Assembly: GCF_002218195.1 (NCBI RefSeq)
Contig: NZ_CP022336.1
Span: forward strand, 248,001-312,000
Direction of reading: 5' to 3'
From: Sphingorhabdus sp. SMR4y
GTDB taxonomy: Bacteria; Pseudomonadota; Alphaproteobacteria; Sphingomonadales; Sphingomonadaceae
DNA: 64,000 nt
The notes under the pieces are model-generated. The model was not told the DNA's origin. It made no database searches and was given only the letters and a program-made list of their open reading frames with translations. This document shows, piece after piece, positions 26,376-34,642 of this stretch. Position numbers and translations under genes: made by a program. Every line of letters begins with the position of its first letter. The first letter of the stretch is position 1.

Positions 26376-27350
26376 TCAGTCGCGCGGATCGCTGCTCCGG
26401 CAGGTCTGTTTAAACTGTCGCGGCGACTGTCCGAATTCCTTCCGGAACGCATGGCTGAAATGCGAGGCGTCGGCAAAACCCCGCCGCATGGCAATCTGGG
26501 TTACCGACAATCTGTTATTTGCCGCATCAGCAAGATCGGCCTTGGCGGCGTGCAGCCGCCGCTTGCGGATCCAGCTGCCCGCGCTTTCGTCCGACTCCTC
26601 GAACAAGCGGTGCAGATAGCGCGGACTGAATTTGAAGGCCGCGGCTACCGTTGCCGGCGAAAGGTCCGGCTCGCCGAGATTGGCGACTATATATTCCTGT
26701 ACCCGGTTCAGGACGGCCTGACGGAAAACGGTACTAGAACGATTGGCACTTTCCGGCTTGAAGGCTGCGGCAACCAGCTCGACGGTCGCCCGCAACACGG
26801 CCGGCCGATCTTCCGGCTCCACCAGTTCGATAGCCTGGTGAATTTGCACAAGATGGGAATGAAGGATCGATCCAAGGCCCTTGTTGCCATCGACGCTCAG
26901 CCCGCACATATCCTCTATTCCGGGGATCATGATTTTGGCCTTCTCGCGCGGGATCAATATCGAAAATTGATTCAGTCGGCTGGTGTTCTGAAATTTTGCA
27001 GGACGGGTGCTGTCCCAGATCGCGATTTTGCCATTGGACACGACGGTCTCATTGGCACCTTGTTCAAGCAGGCATTCGCCCTGCGTGAAGAACAGCAGGC
27101 AGAAATAGGCGTCATTGCTTTTTTTGACATCGTCCATTGACCGAAATCCGGTCACCGGGTCGGCCACGATATGGGTAAGCATATAGTCGTTCACCGCCCG
27201 CCGGCGCACTTCGGCTATATATTGGTCATCCCGATCCGATTTCAGGTCCCAGTGGAAATGGGTGCGGTCGAGCACTTCCTGAAAGCCGGGCAATTGCCTG
27301 GTCGGAGGCAGGCAGGCCGATTGCCAGCTCTCTTCCTCTATTATCTTCAT
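26376..27350 (-). CDS. AraC-family transcriptional regulator with AraC-binding-like N-terminal domain
   Basis: A 324-residue regulator. The N-terminal cupin-like sensor (about 35-190) resembles the AraC-binding-like domain of FeaR-type regulators (YFCLLFFTQGECLLEQ, IAIWDSTRPAKF). The C-terminal double HTH (about 220-318) includes FKFSPRYLHRLFEE and the signature VTQIAMRRGFADASHFSHAFRKEFGQSPRQFKQ. It lies 111 bases upstream of the SDR-E1-lipoyl operon on the same strand and opposite the TonB-receptor gene across a 236-base gap. It probably activates both arms in response to the substrate. Confidence 0.9.
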   Translation of the reverse strand: MKIIEEESWQSACLPPTRQLPGFQEVLDRTHFHWDLKSDRDDQYIAEVRRRAVNDYMLTHIVADPVTGFRSMDDVKKSNDAYFCLLFFTQGECLLEQGANETVVSNGKIAIWDSTRPAKFQNTSRLNQFSILIPREKAKIMIPGIEDMCGLSVDGNKGLGSILHSHLVQIHQAIELVEPEDRPAVLRATVELVAAAFKPESANRSSTVFRQAVLNRVQEYIVANLGEPDLSPATVAAAFKFSPRYLHRLFEESDESAGSWIRKRRLHAAKADLADAANNRLSVTQIAMRRGFADASHFSHAFRKEFGQSPRQFKQTCRSSDPRD

Positions 27351-27586
27351 GATCCCTCTCCTGAGCCAATGCTACGATGGCCGAGAGATATTCGCAAGAT
27401 ACTGTGGTTTGCTGGCGCAATTTGCCAAGTTTGGTGTCTCTCTGAAACAATTTTGCAGGCAATGGTTCACAGGAATACAAAAAGGACGCCGTTCCCATGC
27501 AAGAATGCCGGGCCCCTACCGGCTAATTACCGGCCAATCGGAAAGCCGCACTCAAGATGGCTCACCGTTCAGGAGAAGGAAGAACA

Positions 27587-29818
27587 ATGAAGAATATTTG
27601 CCGCGCAACAATAGTCGCATCCCTTGCATCGGTTTCCCTGCTCGCCCATGGCACCGCGCTCGCACAGACAGCGCCGGATAATGCCGGAACGGATGACCAG
27701 GGCGGCGGCGTCAACATCATTGTCGTCACCGCGCAGAAGCGGGCGCAGAATCTTCAGGACGTGCCGGTATCCGTCTCCGCATTTGATACCCAGATGATTG
27801 CCGACGCCGGTTTTACCAACAGCCTCTCGATCGGGGACCAGGTACCCAATCTTGAAATCAAGACCTTTGGCGGCGTGCCGAACATATTCATTCGCGGTGT
27901 CGGCAATAATGATTTCAACAGCTCCTCGATCGGCCCGATCAGTGTTTACCGGGATGATGTCGTGGTCGCGTCGACCGGTAGCCAGATTTTCTCGCTGTTT
28001 GATCTGGAACGCATCGAAGTCGTTCGCGGCCCCCAAGGCACTTTGTTCGGCAAAAATGCCACTGGCGGTGCAATCCAGTTTTTCTCCAAACTTCCTGAGG
28101 ACCGGTTCGAAGGCAATGCCCGTTTCGGCTATGGCCGTTTCAGCCTGTTTGAAGGGGAGGTTGCCGCATCGCTCCCGATTACCGATGGCTTCTCGGTCCG
28201 CGTTGCCGGTATGATCCGCAAACGGGATGGTGAAAAATTCAACCGGTTTGACGGCACCGATGCAATCGATGTCGACGAAGCCGCGGCGCGTGCAATTTTC
28301 CGGTTGCGTCCGGGGCCCGACACAGATCTCCGGCTGACGGTCGGCGGTGGCCGGGATCGCAGTGACTATCTGGAAAACAAGCCGGTGGGAACGATCAACG
28401 GAGCCGATCTGTTCGGCTATACCGATCCTTTCCCGGATGACGAGCGGTTGCTCAATTTCAATGGACCTTCACGCAATCACTCGGACAATGTCTTTGTCAA
28501 CTTTGTCGCCCAGCATGATTTTGGCGACTGGTCGGTCCGCTCCCTGACCGGCTATGACAAGAGCGACGTTGATAATGCAGTGGATGTCGACGGCGGGCCT
28601 TTGCGGGTCGATGAAATCACCTTCTTGACGGATGCCGAGCAGTTTACCCAGGAATTGCAGCTATCCTATGATGACGGCACCCTGAATGCGATTGCCGGAC
28701 TCTATTATTTCTATGAGGATTTCAATGCGCGCAGCAATGCCGATCTGCTTGGCGAGCTGACCTTTGCCCAGGGCGCGCTGCCTCTGATCACGCAGGCCAC
28801 CCGCAAGAACAAGGCCTATGCGGCATTCGGCCAGGCGACCTACGCGGTGGTTCCGGAGCTGCGCCTGACCGTGGGAGCGCGATATACGATCGACAAGGTT
28901 CGCGCGACCCACCAGGCCGATCTGGTGTCCGGATTTTTCGATGACGACATTCCCAATGGCGCTCCGGTTCCGCTGGTGCCGTTCGCCAGCCTTCGCGATT
29001 CCTACAAGTCTTTCTCGTGGCGGCTGTCGGCGGATTACGATGTTACCGATGATGTGCTTGCCTATGTCAGCGTCGACAAGGGTTTCAAGGCCGGCGGCTT
29101 CAATATCGGGATCATCACCAGCGTGGCCGAGCGTACACAGGTCGACCCGGAGACGCTAATTTCTTATGAAATCGGCTTCAAGTCGACCCTGTTTGATCGC
29201 AATCTGAGACTGAATGTCGCAGCTTTCTATTACGACTATAGCGATCTTCAGGTTCTCTCGGTCAATACGCAGGCTGGTAGCGCCGTGCCGACTCTGGGGC
29301 TCGACAATGCCGCCGACGCGACGATCAAGGGTGTTGAAGTGGAGGCCTTTGCGACGCCGTCTGACTGGCTTGATCTGGGGCTGAATTTTGGCATTCTTGA
29401 CGCCAAGTTCAAAAATTATCTTTCCGGCGCCATTGATCCGGTTACCGGTTTGCCGCGCGATTTTTCCGGCAACAGACTGCCGGGAGCGCCCAAGTTTACG
29501 CTCTCGGCCAACGCGCAGGTAACCGTGCCAGTCGGGCGCTTTGAAACCCGCTGGCGGGCCGAGTATAATTTTACCGGGAAGAAATATTATAACAATGCCC
29601 AGGACCCTCTGATCAGTTCCGGCGACGGCTATGGGCTGCTCAATTTGCGGGCTTCCCTCTCCGATCCTGACAATGGATGGGAATTGGCGGCCTGGGCCAA
29701 AAATGTCACCAACAAGGCCTATATTGTCGATGCGACCGACACCCGAGGCTTCGGTTTTGTGCCCCGCTATTATGGCGAACGGGCCACCTATGGCGCCGAA
29801 ATCCGGCTTACTTTCTAA
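27587..29818 (+). CDS. TonB-dependent outer-membrane receptor
   Basis: A 743-residue outer-membrane transporter. Signal peptide residues 1-27 (cleavage after TALAQ), then a TonB-box-like stretch (IIVVTAQKRAQNLQDVPVSV, the common 'VTAQKR' sphingomonad pattern). A plug domain contains FIRGVGNNDF, VYRDDVV and LERIEVVRGPQGTLFGKNATGGAI. The C-terminal 22-strand barrel ends in RATYGAEIRLTF with the terminal Phe needed for BAM insertion. ATG 27587 follows AGGAGAAGG. It probably imports the hydrophobic or ketonic substrate processed by the neighbouring enzymes; the substrate is not shown by sequence. Confidence 0.93.
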   Translation: MKNICRATIVASLASVSLLAHGTALAQTAPDNAGTDDQGGGVNIIVVTAQKRAQNLQDVPVSVSAFDTQMIADAGFTNSLSIGDQVPNLEIKTFGGVPNIFIRGVGNNDFNSSSIGPISVYRDDVVVASTGSQIFSLFDLERIEVVRGPQGTLFGKNATGGAIQFFSKLPEDRFEGNARFGYGRFSLFEGEVAASLPITDGFSVRVAGMIRKRDGEKFNRFDGTDAIDVDEAAARAIFRLRPGPDTDLRLTVGGGRDRSDYLENKPVGTINGADLFGYTDPFPDDERLLNFNGPSRNHSDNVFVNFVAQHDFGDWSVRSLTGYDKSDVDNAVDVDGGPLRVDEITFLTDAEQFTQELQLSYDDGTLNAIAGLYYFYEDFNARSNADLLGELTFAQGALPLITQATRKNKAYAAFGQATYAVVPELRLTVGARYTIDKVRATHQADLVSGFFDDDIPNGAPVPLVPFASLRDSYKSFSWRLSADYDVTDDVLAYVSVDKGFKAGGFNIGIITSVAERTQVDPETLISYEIGFKSTLFDRNLRLNVAAFYYDYSDLQVLSVNTQAGSAVPTLGLDNAADATIKGVEVEAFATPSDWLDLGLNFGILDAKFKNYLSGAIDPVTGLPRDFSGNRLPGAPKFTLSANAQVTVPVGRFETRWRAEYNFTGKKYYNNAQDPLISSGDGYGLLNLRASLSDPDNGWELAAWAKNVTNKAYIVDATDTRGFGFVPRYYGERATYGAEIRLTF

Positions 29819-29840
29819 CCCCAGACGATAGGATATTCAC

Positions 29841-30236
29841 ATGGAAATAGTGCCGGAACTGCTGACCACCCCCGCAGATATTGGCTGGTCGAACCTGGTG
29901 GAGGGGATTGATTTCAAGCTGTTCTTTGCCAGCAAGGAGACGGGACGATGGACCGTGCTGCTTCGCTGTCAGCCGGGCAGCTTTTTCCCCCGGCACCGTC
30001 ATCTCGGCGCGGGAGAATATTATGTGGTGAAGGGCAAGATGGAATATCGCATGGGCGTGGCGCTGGAGGGGACATACGGATATGAGCCGCTGGACGTGAT
30101 CCATGAACATACGGCTTTTCCGGAATATACCGAGCTCTATTTCACCAACCACGGCCCCGTGGTTTTTCTTGATGACGAAAATAATGTGGTATCGATACTG
30201 GATCATTCGCTTTTAACCGAGCTGTCGAACGGATAA
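29841..30236 (+). CDS. Cupin protein of the acetylacetone/2,4'-dihydroxyacetophenone dioxygenase type
   Basis: A 131-residue single-cupin protein. Cupin motif 1 reads PGSFFPRHRHLGAGEYYVVKG, giving metal ligands His52, His54 and Glu59; a further candidate ligand is His88/His90 or His104. The blocks GTYGYEPLDVIHEH and YTELYFTNHGPVVFLDDENN resemble iron dioxygenases that split C-C bonds next to carbonyls (diketone-cleaving Dke1 and 2,4'-dihydroxyacetophenone dioxygenase). It lies 22 bases after the TonB receptor and 10 bases before the acyl-CoA synthetase gene, so the three form an operon. The product acid could be activated by the latter. Confidence 0.78.
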   Translation: MEIVPELLTTPADIGWSNLVEGIDFKLFFASKETGRWTVLLRCQPGSFFPRHRHLGAGEYYVVKGKMEYRMGVALEGTYGYEPLDVIHEHTAFPEYTELYFTNHGPVVFLDDENNVVSILDHSLLTELSNG

Positions 30237-30246
30237 GCTGCGCCTG

Positions 30247-32115
30247 ATGCATGATTATGAAAAGACGATAGTTGCCAGCAGCGCCGATCCGGACCGTTTC
30301 TGGCTGGAAGCCTCTTCGGAAATCGACTGGATAGAAGCGCCGGGAATCGGCTGGGACGAAAGCAGCCAAAGCTGGTTTCCCGATGGCCAGCTGAACAGTT
30401 GCTATAATGCCGTCGACCGTCATGTCGCCAATGGCAGGGCTGACCAGATCGCGGTCATTTACGAAAGTCCGGTCACAGGGCAAAGGCAGGCATTTACCTA
30501 TCGCGAATTGCAAGCGGAGGTCGCGAGGACAGCCGGCATGATCGCCGCGCAAGGCGTGGGGAAGGGCGACCGCGTGATCATCTATATGCCGATGATTCCG
30601 CAAACCATGGTCGCCATGCTGGCCTGTGCCCGGATTGGTGCCATCCACTCGGTCGTCTTTGGCGGCTTTGCGCCGCCGGAGCTGGCCAAGCGAATTGACG
30701 ATGCTGAACCGCGACTGTTGCTGACCGCTTCCTGCGGAATTGAAGGGAAAAAAGTCATTCCCTACCAGCCACTGGTGGTCGAGAGCCTGGCGCTGGCCAA
30801 ACATCGTGTGCCCGCTGTCCTGCTTTTTCAGCGGGAAACTTCACGAGCGGATATCGCCGACGGATGGGCGCAGGACTGGTCGGAGCAGCTTGCCAAGGCC
30901 GGTTCTGCGGATTGCGTTCCGCTGAAGTCATCCGACCCGCTCTATATCCTCTATACATCAGGTACGACCGGAACACCGAAAGGGGTGGTACGCGACAATG
31001 GCGGGCATGCTGTGGCGCTCAACTGGAGCATGAAGAATATTTACGGCCTGATGCCCGGCGAATGTTTCTGGGCGGCTTCCGATGTCGGCTGGGTGGTGGG
31101 CCACAGCTACATCGTCTATGGACCGTTGTTCGCCGGGGCCACCGTGGTCCTCTATGAAGGCAAGCCGGTGGGCACTCCGGATGCCGGGGAATTCTGGCGG
31201 GTTATCGAACGCAATCAGGTAGCGGTATTTTTTACCGCGCCGACCGCCATTCGCGCTATCCGTAAGGAAGACGAAAATGGCGAATATTATCCGGCGAGCG
31301 GGCTACCCTCATTGAGAGCGATTTTTCTGGCCGGGGAACGCGCAGATCCGGACACGATAAAATGGCTCGAGCAACAATCCGGTCGACCGGTCATCGACCA
31401 TTGGTGGCAGACGGAACTCGGCTGGCCGGCCCTGGCGACCTGCATGGGCCTGGGTGATGATCGGCGAAAGGCCGGCAGCGCGGGTTTTCCTGTACCGGGC
31501 TATCAATTCCATGTTCTCAATGACAATGGTGAAAGCGTCAGTGACGAAAAAGTCGGCAATATCTCGATAAAATGTCCCTTGCCGCCGGGCTGTTATCAGA
31601 GCCTTTGGGGCAATGAGGAAGGCTATCGGAAAGCCTTCGCATCCTATCCCGGATATTATGAAACCGGCGACGCGGGTTTCCGTGATGCCGACGGGTTCAT
31701 GCACGTGATGGGCCGAACCGACGATATCATCAATGTCGCCGGACACAGGCTGTCTACCGGACAGATGGAAGGTGCATTGGCAGAAATCGACGGAGTGGCG
31801 GAATGCGCGGTGATCGGTGCCGATGATCCGCTCAAGGGAATGATCCCCGTCGCTTTTGTTGTCACGTCCGGGCAGCAAGCGGCAAGCGAGCTTGTCTCGG
31901 CATGTATCGCTCACGTCCGTTCGGAAATCGGAGCTGTTGCGTCGGTGAAAACCATTCATGTTGTTGCTGCGCTGCCCAAAACCCGCTCCGGCAAGATCCT
32001 GCGGTCAACGTTGCGCGCGATCGCCAATGACCAGGCGGTAACGACACCCAATACGATCGAAAATCCTGAAGCGATCGATGCAATTCTTTCCAAAGTGAGA
32101 ACGACAGACCGCTAG
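30247..32115 (+). CDS. Short-chain acyl-CoA synthetase, propionyl-CoA synthetase (PrpE/ACSS3)-like
   Basis: A 622-residue AMP-forming ligase. The ACAS N-terminal region is followed by the P-loop YTSGTTGTPKGVVRDNGGHA, whose VRDNGGHAVAL extension is typical of PrpE rather than acetyl-CoA synthetase. Further motifs are DHWWQTELGWP, GDAGFRDADG and RTDDIINVAGHRLSTGQMEG, with the acetylatable catalytic Lys in TRSGKILR. It would activate propionate, acetate or a similar small acid to the CoA ester, plausibly the acid released by the adjacent cupin dioxygenase. It ends the TonB-cupin-synthetase operon. Confidence 0.9.
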   Translation: MHDYEKTIVASSADPDRFWLEASSEIDWIEAPGIGWDESSQSWFPDGQLNSCYNAVDRHVANGRADQIAVIYESPVTGQRQAFTYRELQAEVARTAGMIAAQGVGKGDRVIIYMPMIPQTMVAMLACARIGAIHSVVFGGFAPPELAKRIDDAEPRLLLTASCGIEGKKVIPYQPLVVESLALAKHRVPAVLLFQRETSRADIADGWAQDWSEQLAKAGSADCVPLKSSDPLYILYTSGTTGTPKGVVRDNGGHAVALNWSMKNIYGLMPGECFWAASDVGWVVGHSYIVYGPLFAGATVVLYEGKPVGTPDAGEFWRVIERNQVAVFFTAPTAIRAIRKEDENGEYYPASGLPSLRAIFLAGERADPDTIKWLEQQSGRPVIDHWWQTELGWPALATCMGLGDDRRKAGSAGFPVPGYQFHVLNDNGESVSDEKVGNISIKCPLPPGCYQSLWGNEEGYRKAFASYPGYYETGDAGFRDADGFMHVMGRTDDIINVAGHRLSTGQMEGALAEIDGVAECAVIGADDPLKGMIPVAFVVTSGQQAASELVSACIAHVRSEIGAVASVKTIHVVAALPKTRSGKILRSTLRAIANDQAVTTPNTIENPEAIDAILSKVRTTDR

Positions 32116-32295
32116 GAATATGGCTGCAGGAACGGCCAGAACATGCGCGTCGTGGCTGACGCCGGATTGTCAGCAACCCTTGCGCTTATTGCCGCCAGGC
32201 TCCGCCCAGGCGAGTCGATATGTCTGGAGTGACCAGACCGGCGAGACAGGCAATTGCAGCTGTAGTCCATTCTGCGCAAGGATAGCGACGCCATT

Positions 32296-33132
32296 CTACT
32301 CCGAGCGGATCAACCCTGCCTCGCGCATCAGCGTTTCCAGTTTTATGCCGGCAAAACCATAAGCCTTCTTGTAGGCTTCATATTGCTCGAGATATTTCGG
32401 CGACGGCTTGTTCTTCTTGATCGCGGTAATCAGCGTGTTCTTCTGCGTGTGCTCGGTCGAGACGAAATCTATGACATCGACCTGATAGCCCTGCGACCGG
32501 AGCAGCATAACGCGGGCATTGTCGGTGATCAGGTCCGCCTGCTTCTGCAGAAACAGGCCGTGCGCGATGAACTTGCGGTTTTCTGTCTCGCTCTTCTGCA
32601 GGTCCACCAGAACCTCGTGCTGGCAGCAAGGCGCACAGACGATCAGTTTGGATTTCGACCTTATGCCGTAGAAGAGAGCATCATCGGTCGCGGTATCGCA
32701 GGCGTGCAGCGCGACGATCGCGTCATAATAGCCCTGCACGAAATCCTCGGCCTTCATATTGTGGAACGCCAGATTTTCAAAGCCGGACGCCTGCGCCGCT
32801 GCGTTGCACAGATCGACCATTTCCGCGCGCGTATCGACGCCGTCAATCTTGGGGTTCAGTCCTGCCTTGGCGAGCTGGTCATACATCGCAAAGGTGAGAT
32901 AACCCTTGCCCGAGCCGATATCCAACACCTTGACCCGCTTCTGCTTTACCGCCTGGGTCCGCTCGATCCGTTCGATGAAAATCTCGACAAAACGGCAAAT
33001 CTGGCGATATTTGGCATATTTGTTGGGCTTGATCTCGCCGGCGTCGTTCGCAACGCCCAGCGCCTGCAGAAACGGGCTGTCGCTTTTGATCCGGTAATTC
33101 TTGTCGCGGTTGTGTGGTTTTGCGTCGGTCAT
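32296..33132 (-). CDS. SAM-dependent methyltransferase (Methyltransf_32/METTL25-like)
   Basis: A 278-residue methyltransferase. The SAM loop is VLDIGSGKGYLTFAMYDQL, with the acidic motif II at DGVDTRAEM. The middle has VALHACDTATDDAL and CAPCCQHE, a His/Cys-rich signature of the methyltransferase domain 32 family, related to eukaryotic METTL25 and to proteins annotated as 'SAM-dependent methyltransferase' with possible RNA substrates. There is no signal peptide. The substrate is unknown. It is convergent with the acyl-CoA synthetase gene and separated by 180 bases without a gene. Confidence 0.85.
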   Translation of the reverse strand: MTDAKPHNRDKNYRIKSDSPFLQALGVANDAGEIKPNKYAKYRQICRFVEIFIERIERTQAVKQKRVKVLDIGSGKGYLTFAMYDQLAKAGLNPKIDGVDTRAEMVDLCNAAAQASGFENLAFHNMKAEDFVQGYYDAIVALHACDTATDDALFYGIRSKSKLIVCAPCCQHEVLVDLQKSETENRKFIAHGLFLQKQADLITDNARVMLLRSQGYQVDVIDFVSTEHTQKNTLITAIKKNKPSPKYLEQYEAYKKAYGFAGIKLETLMREAGLIRSE

Positions 33133-33280
33133 CGGCTAGGCCATAAATATATCTGGCGGAAATGATAGTTATTTGGTGGCTGCCGGGTTTGGCGACCTTT
33201 TGGGAAAGGCCCAATTCGCCACCTGGTCGATCAACGCAGTTCCGCCGCCGGTGCATTTGTCATGACAGGGCCATGGCGCC

Positions 33281-34162
33281 TTACTGCTTTGGCTTGAGAT
33301 CCTTTATCACTTGCGCATCCACCCAGAATATATCGACATTGCCGTCGGATACGGAGCGGTGGAAAAACAGATATTTACCATCGGGAGTCACGCTGGCGGC
33401 GGCCTCCCAGGCGTCGGTGTTGATTGTATCGCCAAGGTTGATGGCGCTGCCCCATGTGCCATCGCTTTGCCGGAAGCTGATATAAATGTCGGAATTGCCG
33501 AAGCCTTCCTCGCGCCTGCCGTCCCAGAGTATATAGGATTCATCGGGGGCAATGAAGGGGTGGGCGAGCCATGTCCCGGTGTTGATTGCCGGGCCAGCCA
33601 GTCTGGGTTCTTCTCGCTCTCCATCGATCAGTCGCGAATATCGGATCTGCCCGTCACCATCCGAACCCACCTCGTCAAAATAATAGGTTCCCTTGGCAGA
33701 TGCGGTCAGGCGCATGATCTGAATTTCATCGAACTTGCCGCCGAGGTCCATGATCTCGGACCAACCGGCGGCCGTGCGCTGCTTGTAGCGTTTGCCAAGA
33801 TGCATGGTCTGGCCATCCGGCGATATGACGGGTTGACCGACTCTTCCGGAGATACGGGACTCTTGCCAATTTCCATCTTCATACCGAAACACAACGAACG
33901 CAGTTGATTCATTTTCGTCGCTTTTGAGCAAATAATATTCTCTCATATCGGGCGAGAACGCGCCGCCATATTCCCAATTTTCGGTGGTTACGAGCCCCGG
34001 TGCGAAAGCTTCCGGGGTCAACCCGGGCGGATTCTGGCCAAGATAAGCTTTGGCTATCGGCACGGCTGGCGTTTTCGATGATTCCTGCGCGCTGCTTTCA
34101 CTGGCATAAGAGCCAGCAATGGGTAGCAGCGCTGCTGCTGCAAACAAGATATATTTGGTCAT
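33281..34162 (-). CDS. Secreted PD40/WD40-like beta-propeller protein
   Basis: A 293-residue exported protein. ATG 34162 follows GATGAGGGAACC and gives a signal peptide (MTKYILFAAAALLPIAGSYA). The mature chain contains repeats of the TolB/PD40 kind, including GGAFSPDMREYYLLKS, GQPVISPDGQTMHLGKR, HPFIAPDESYILWDGRR and AASVTPDGKYLFFHRS. Such blades (SPDG...L/YF) form a beta-propeller, often for protein or glycan binding in the periplasm. An in-frame start at 34255 would add 31 residues that spoil the signal peptide. No enzymatic motif; function unknown. Confidence 0.82.
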   Translation of the reverse strand: MTKYILFAAAALLPIAGSYASESSAQESSKTPAVPIAKAYLGQNPPGLTPEAFAPGLVTTENWEYGGAFSPDMREYYLLKSDENESTAFVVFRYEDGNWQESRISGRVGQPVISPDGQTMHLGKRYKQRTAAGWSEIMDLGGKFDEIQIMRLTASAKGTYYFDEVGSDGDGQIRYSRLIDGEREEPRLAGPAINTGTWLAHPFIAPDESYILWDGRREEGFGNSDIYISFRQSDGTWGSAINLGDTINTDAWEAAASVTPDGKYLFFHRSVSDGNVDIFWVDAQVIKDLKPKQ

Positions 34163-34642
34163 GGTTCCCTCATCAATTTGGCCGCGAGCATAGAATTTTC
34201 CACCCGGTGCAATATCGCGGTTCGACAAACTACACTGCGGTATCGACAGATACAATTTCGGGTCGGGAATGAGAAAGGATCGAATAGGGAACCCCGTAGC
34301 CCGGATAGCAGCCCTCGGGCCGGCAGGTGATAGAGATTCTATTTCGATAGAAGCGCGGCTGTTCGGGTAACTGTCTCCAGAAATAGCACCATCACCGCCA
34401 TCACAACGCTTGACTTAATCGCAGAACCACCTATGTTGCATTGCAGCAAGGGCGGCAACATCGATTGACCGTCTGGCGGAAGTTCTGCGTGAGAGATGAC
34501 AAGATCATCTCGAACCTATCGCCTTCATTGCTTCTTTCTTTCCGGCAGCCTGATCACGCGGGTCGTCTTAACAGACGGCGAACACGCGTATAGCTTCCAT
34601 GCTGTGCGCTGGAAACTTGCTGCTATTACAAGGTATATAAAA
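34163..34642. other. Long intergenic region, leader of the DEAD-box helicase gene
   Basis: These 480 bases separate the divergent beta-propeller and helicase genes. No convincing protein is encoded. The right part, from the candidate promoter at 34410 to the TTG start, would be a 5' leader of about 200 bases. Long leaders are common on cold-inducible helicase and cold-shock mRNAs. Confidence 0.45.
34410..34437 (+). promoter_or_regulatory. Candidate sigma-70 promoter for the DEAD-box helicase gene
   Basis: TTGACT (34410-34415) and TATGTT (34432-34437) are separated by 16 bases, close to the consensus -35/-10 pattern. The match is by eye only. Confidence 0.35.
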
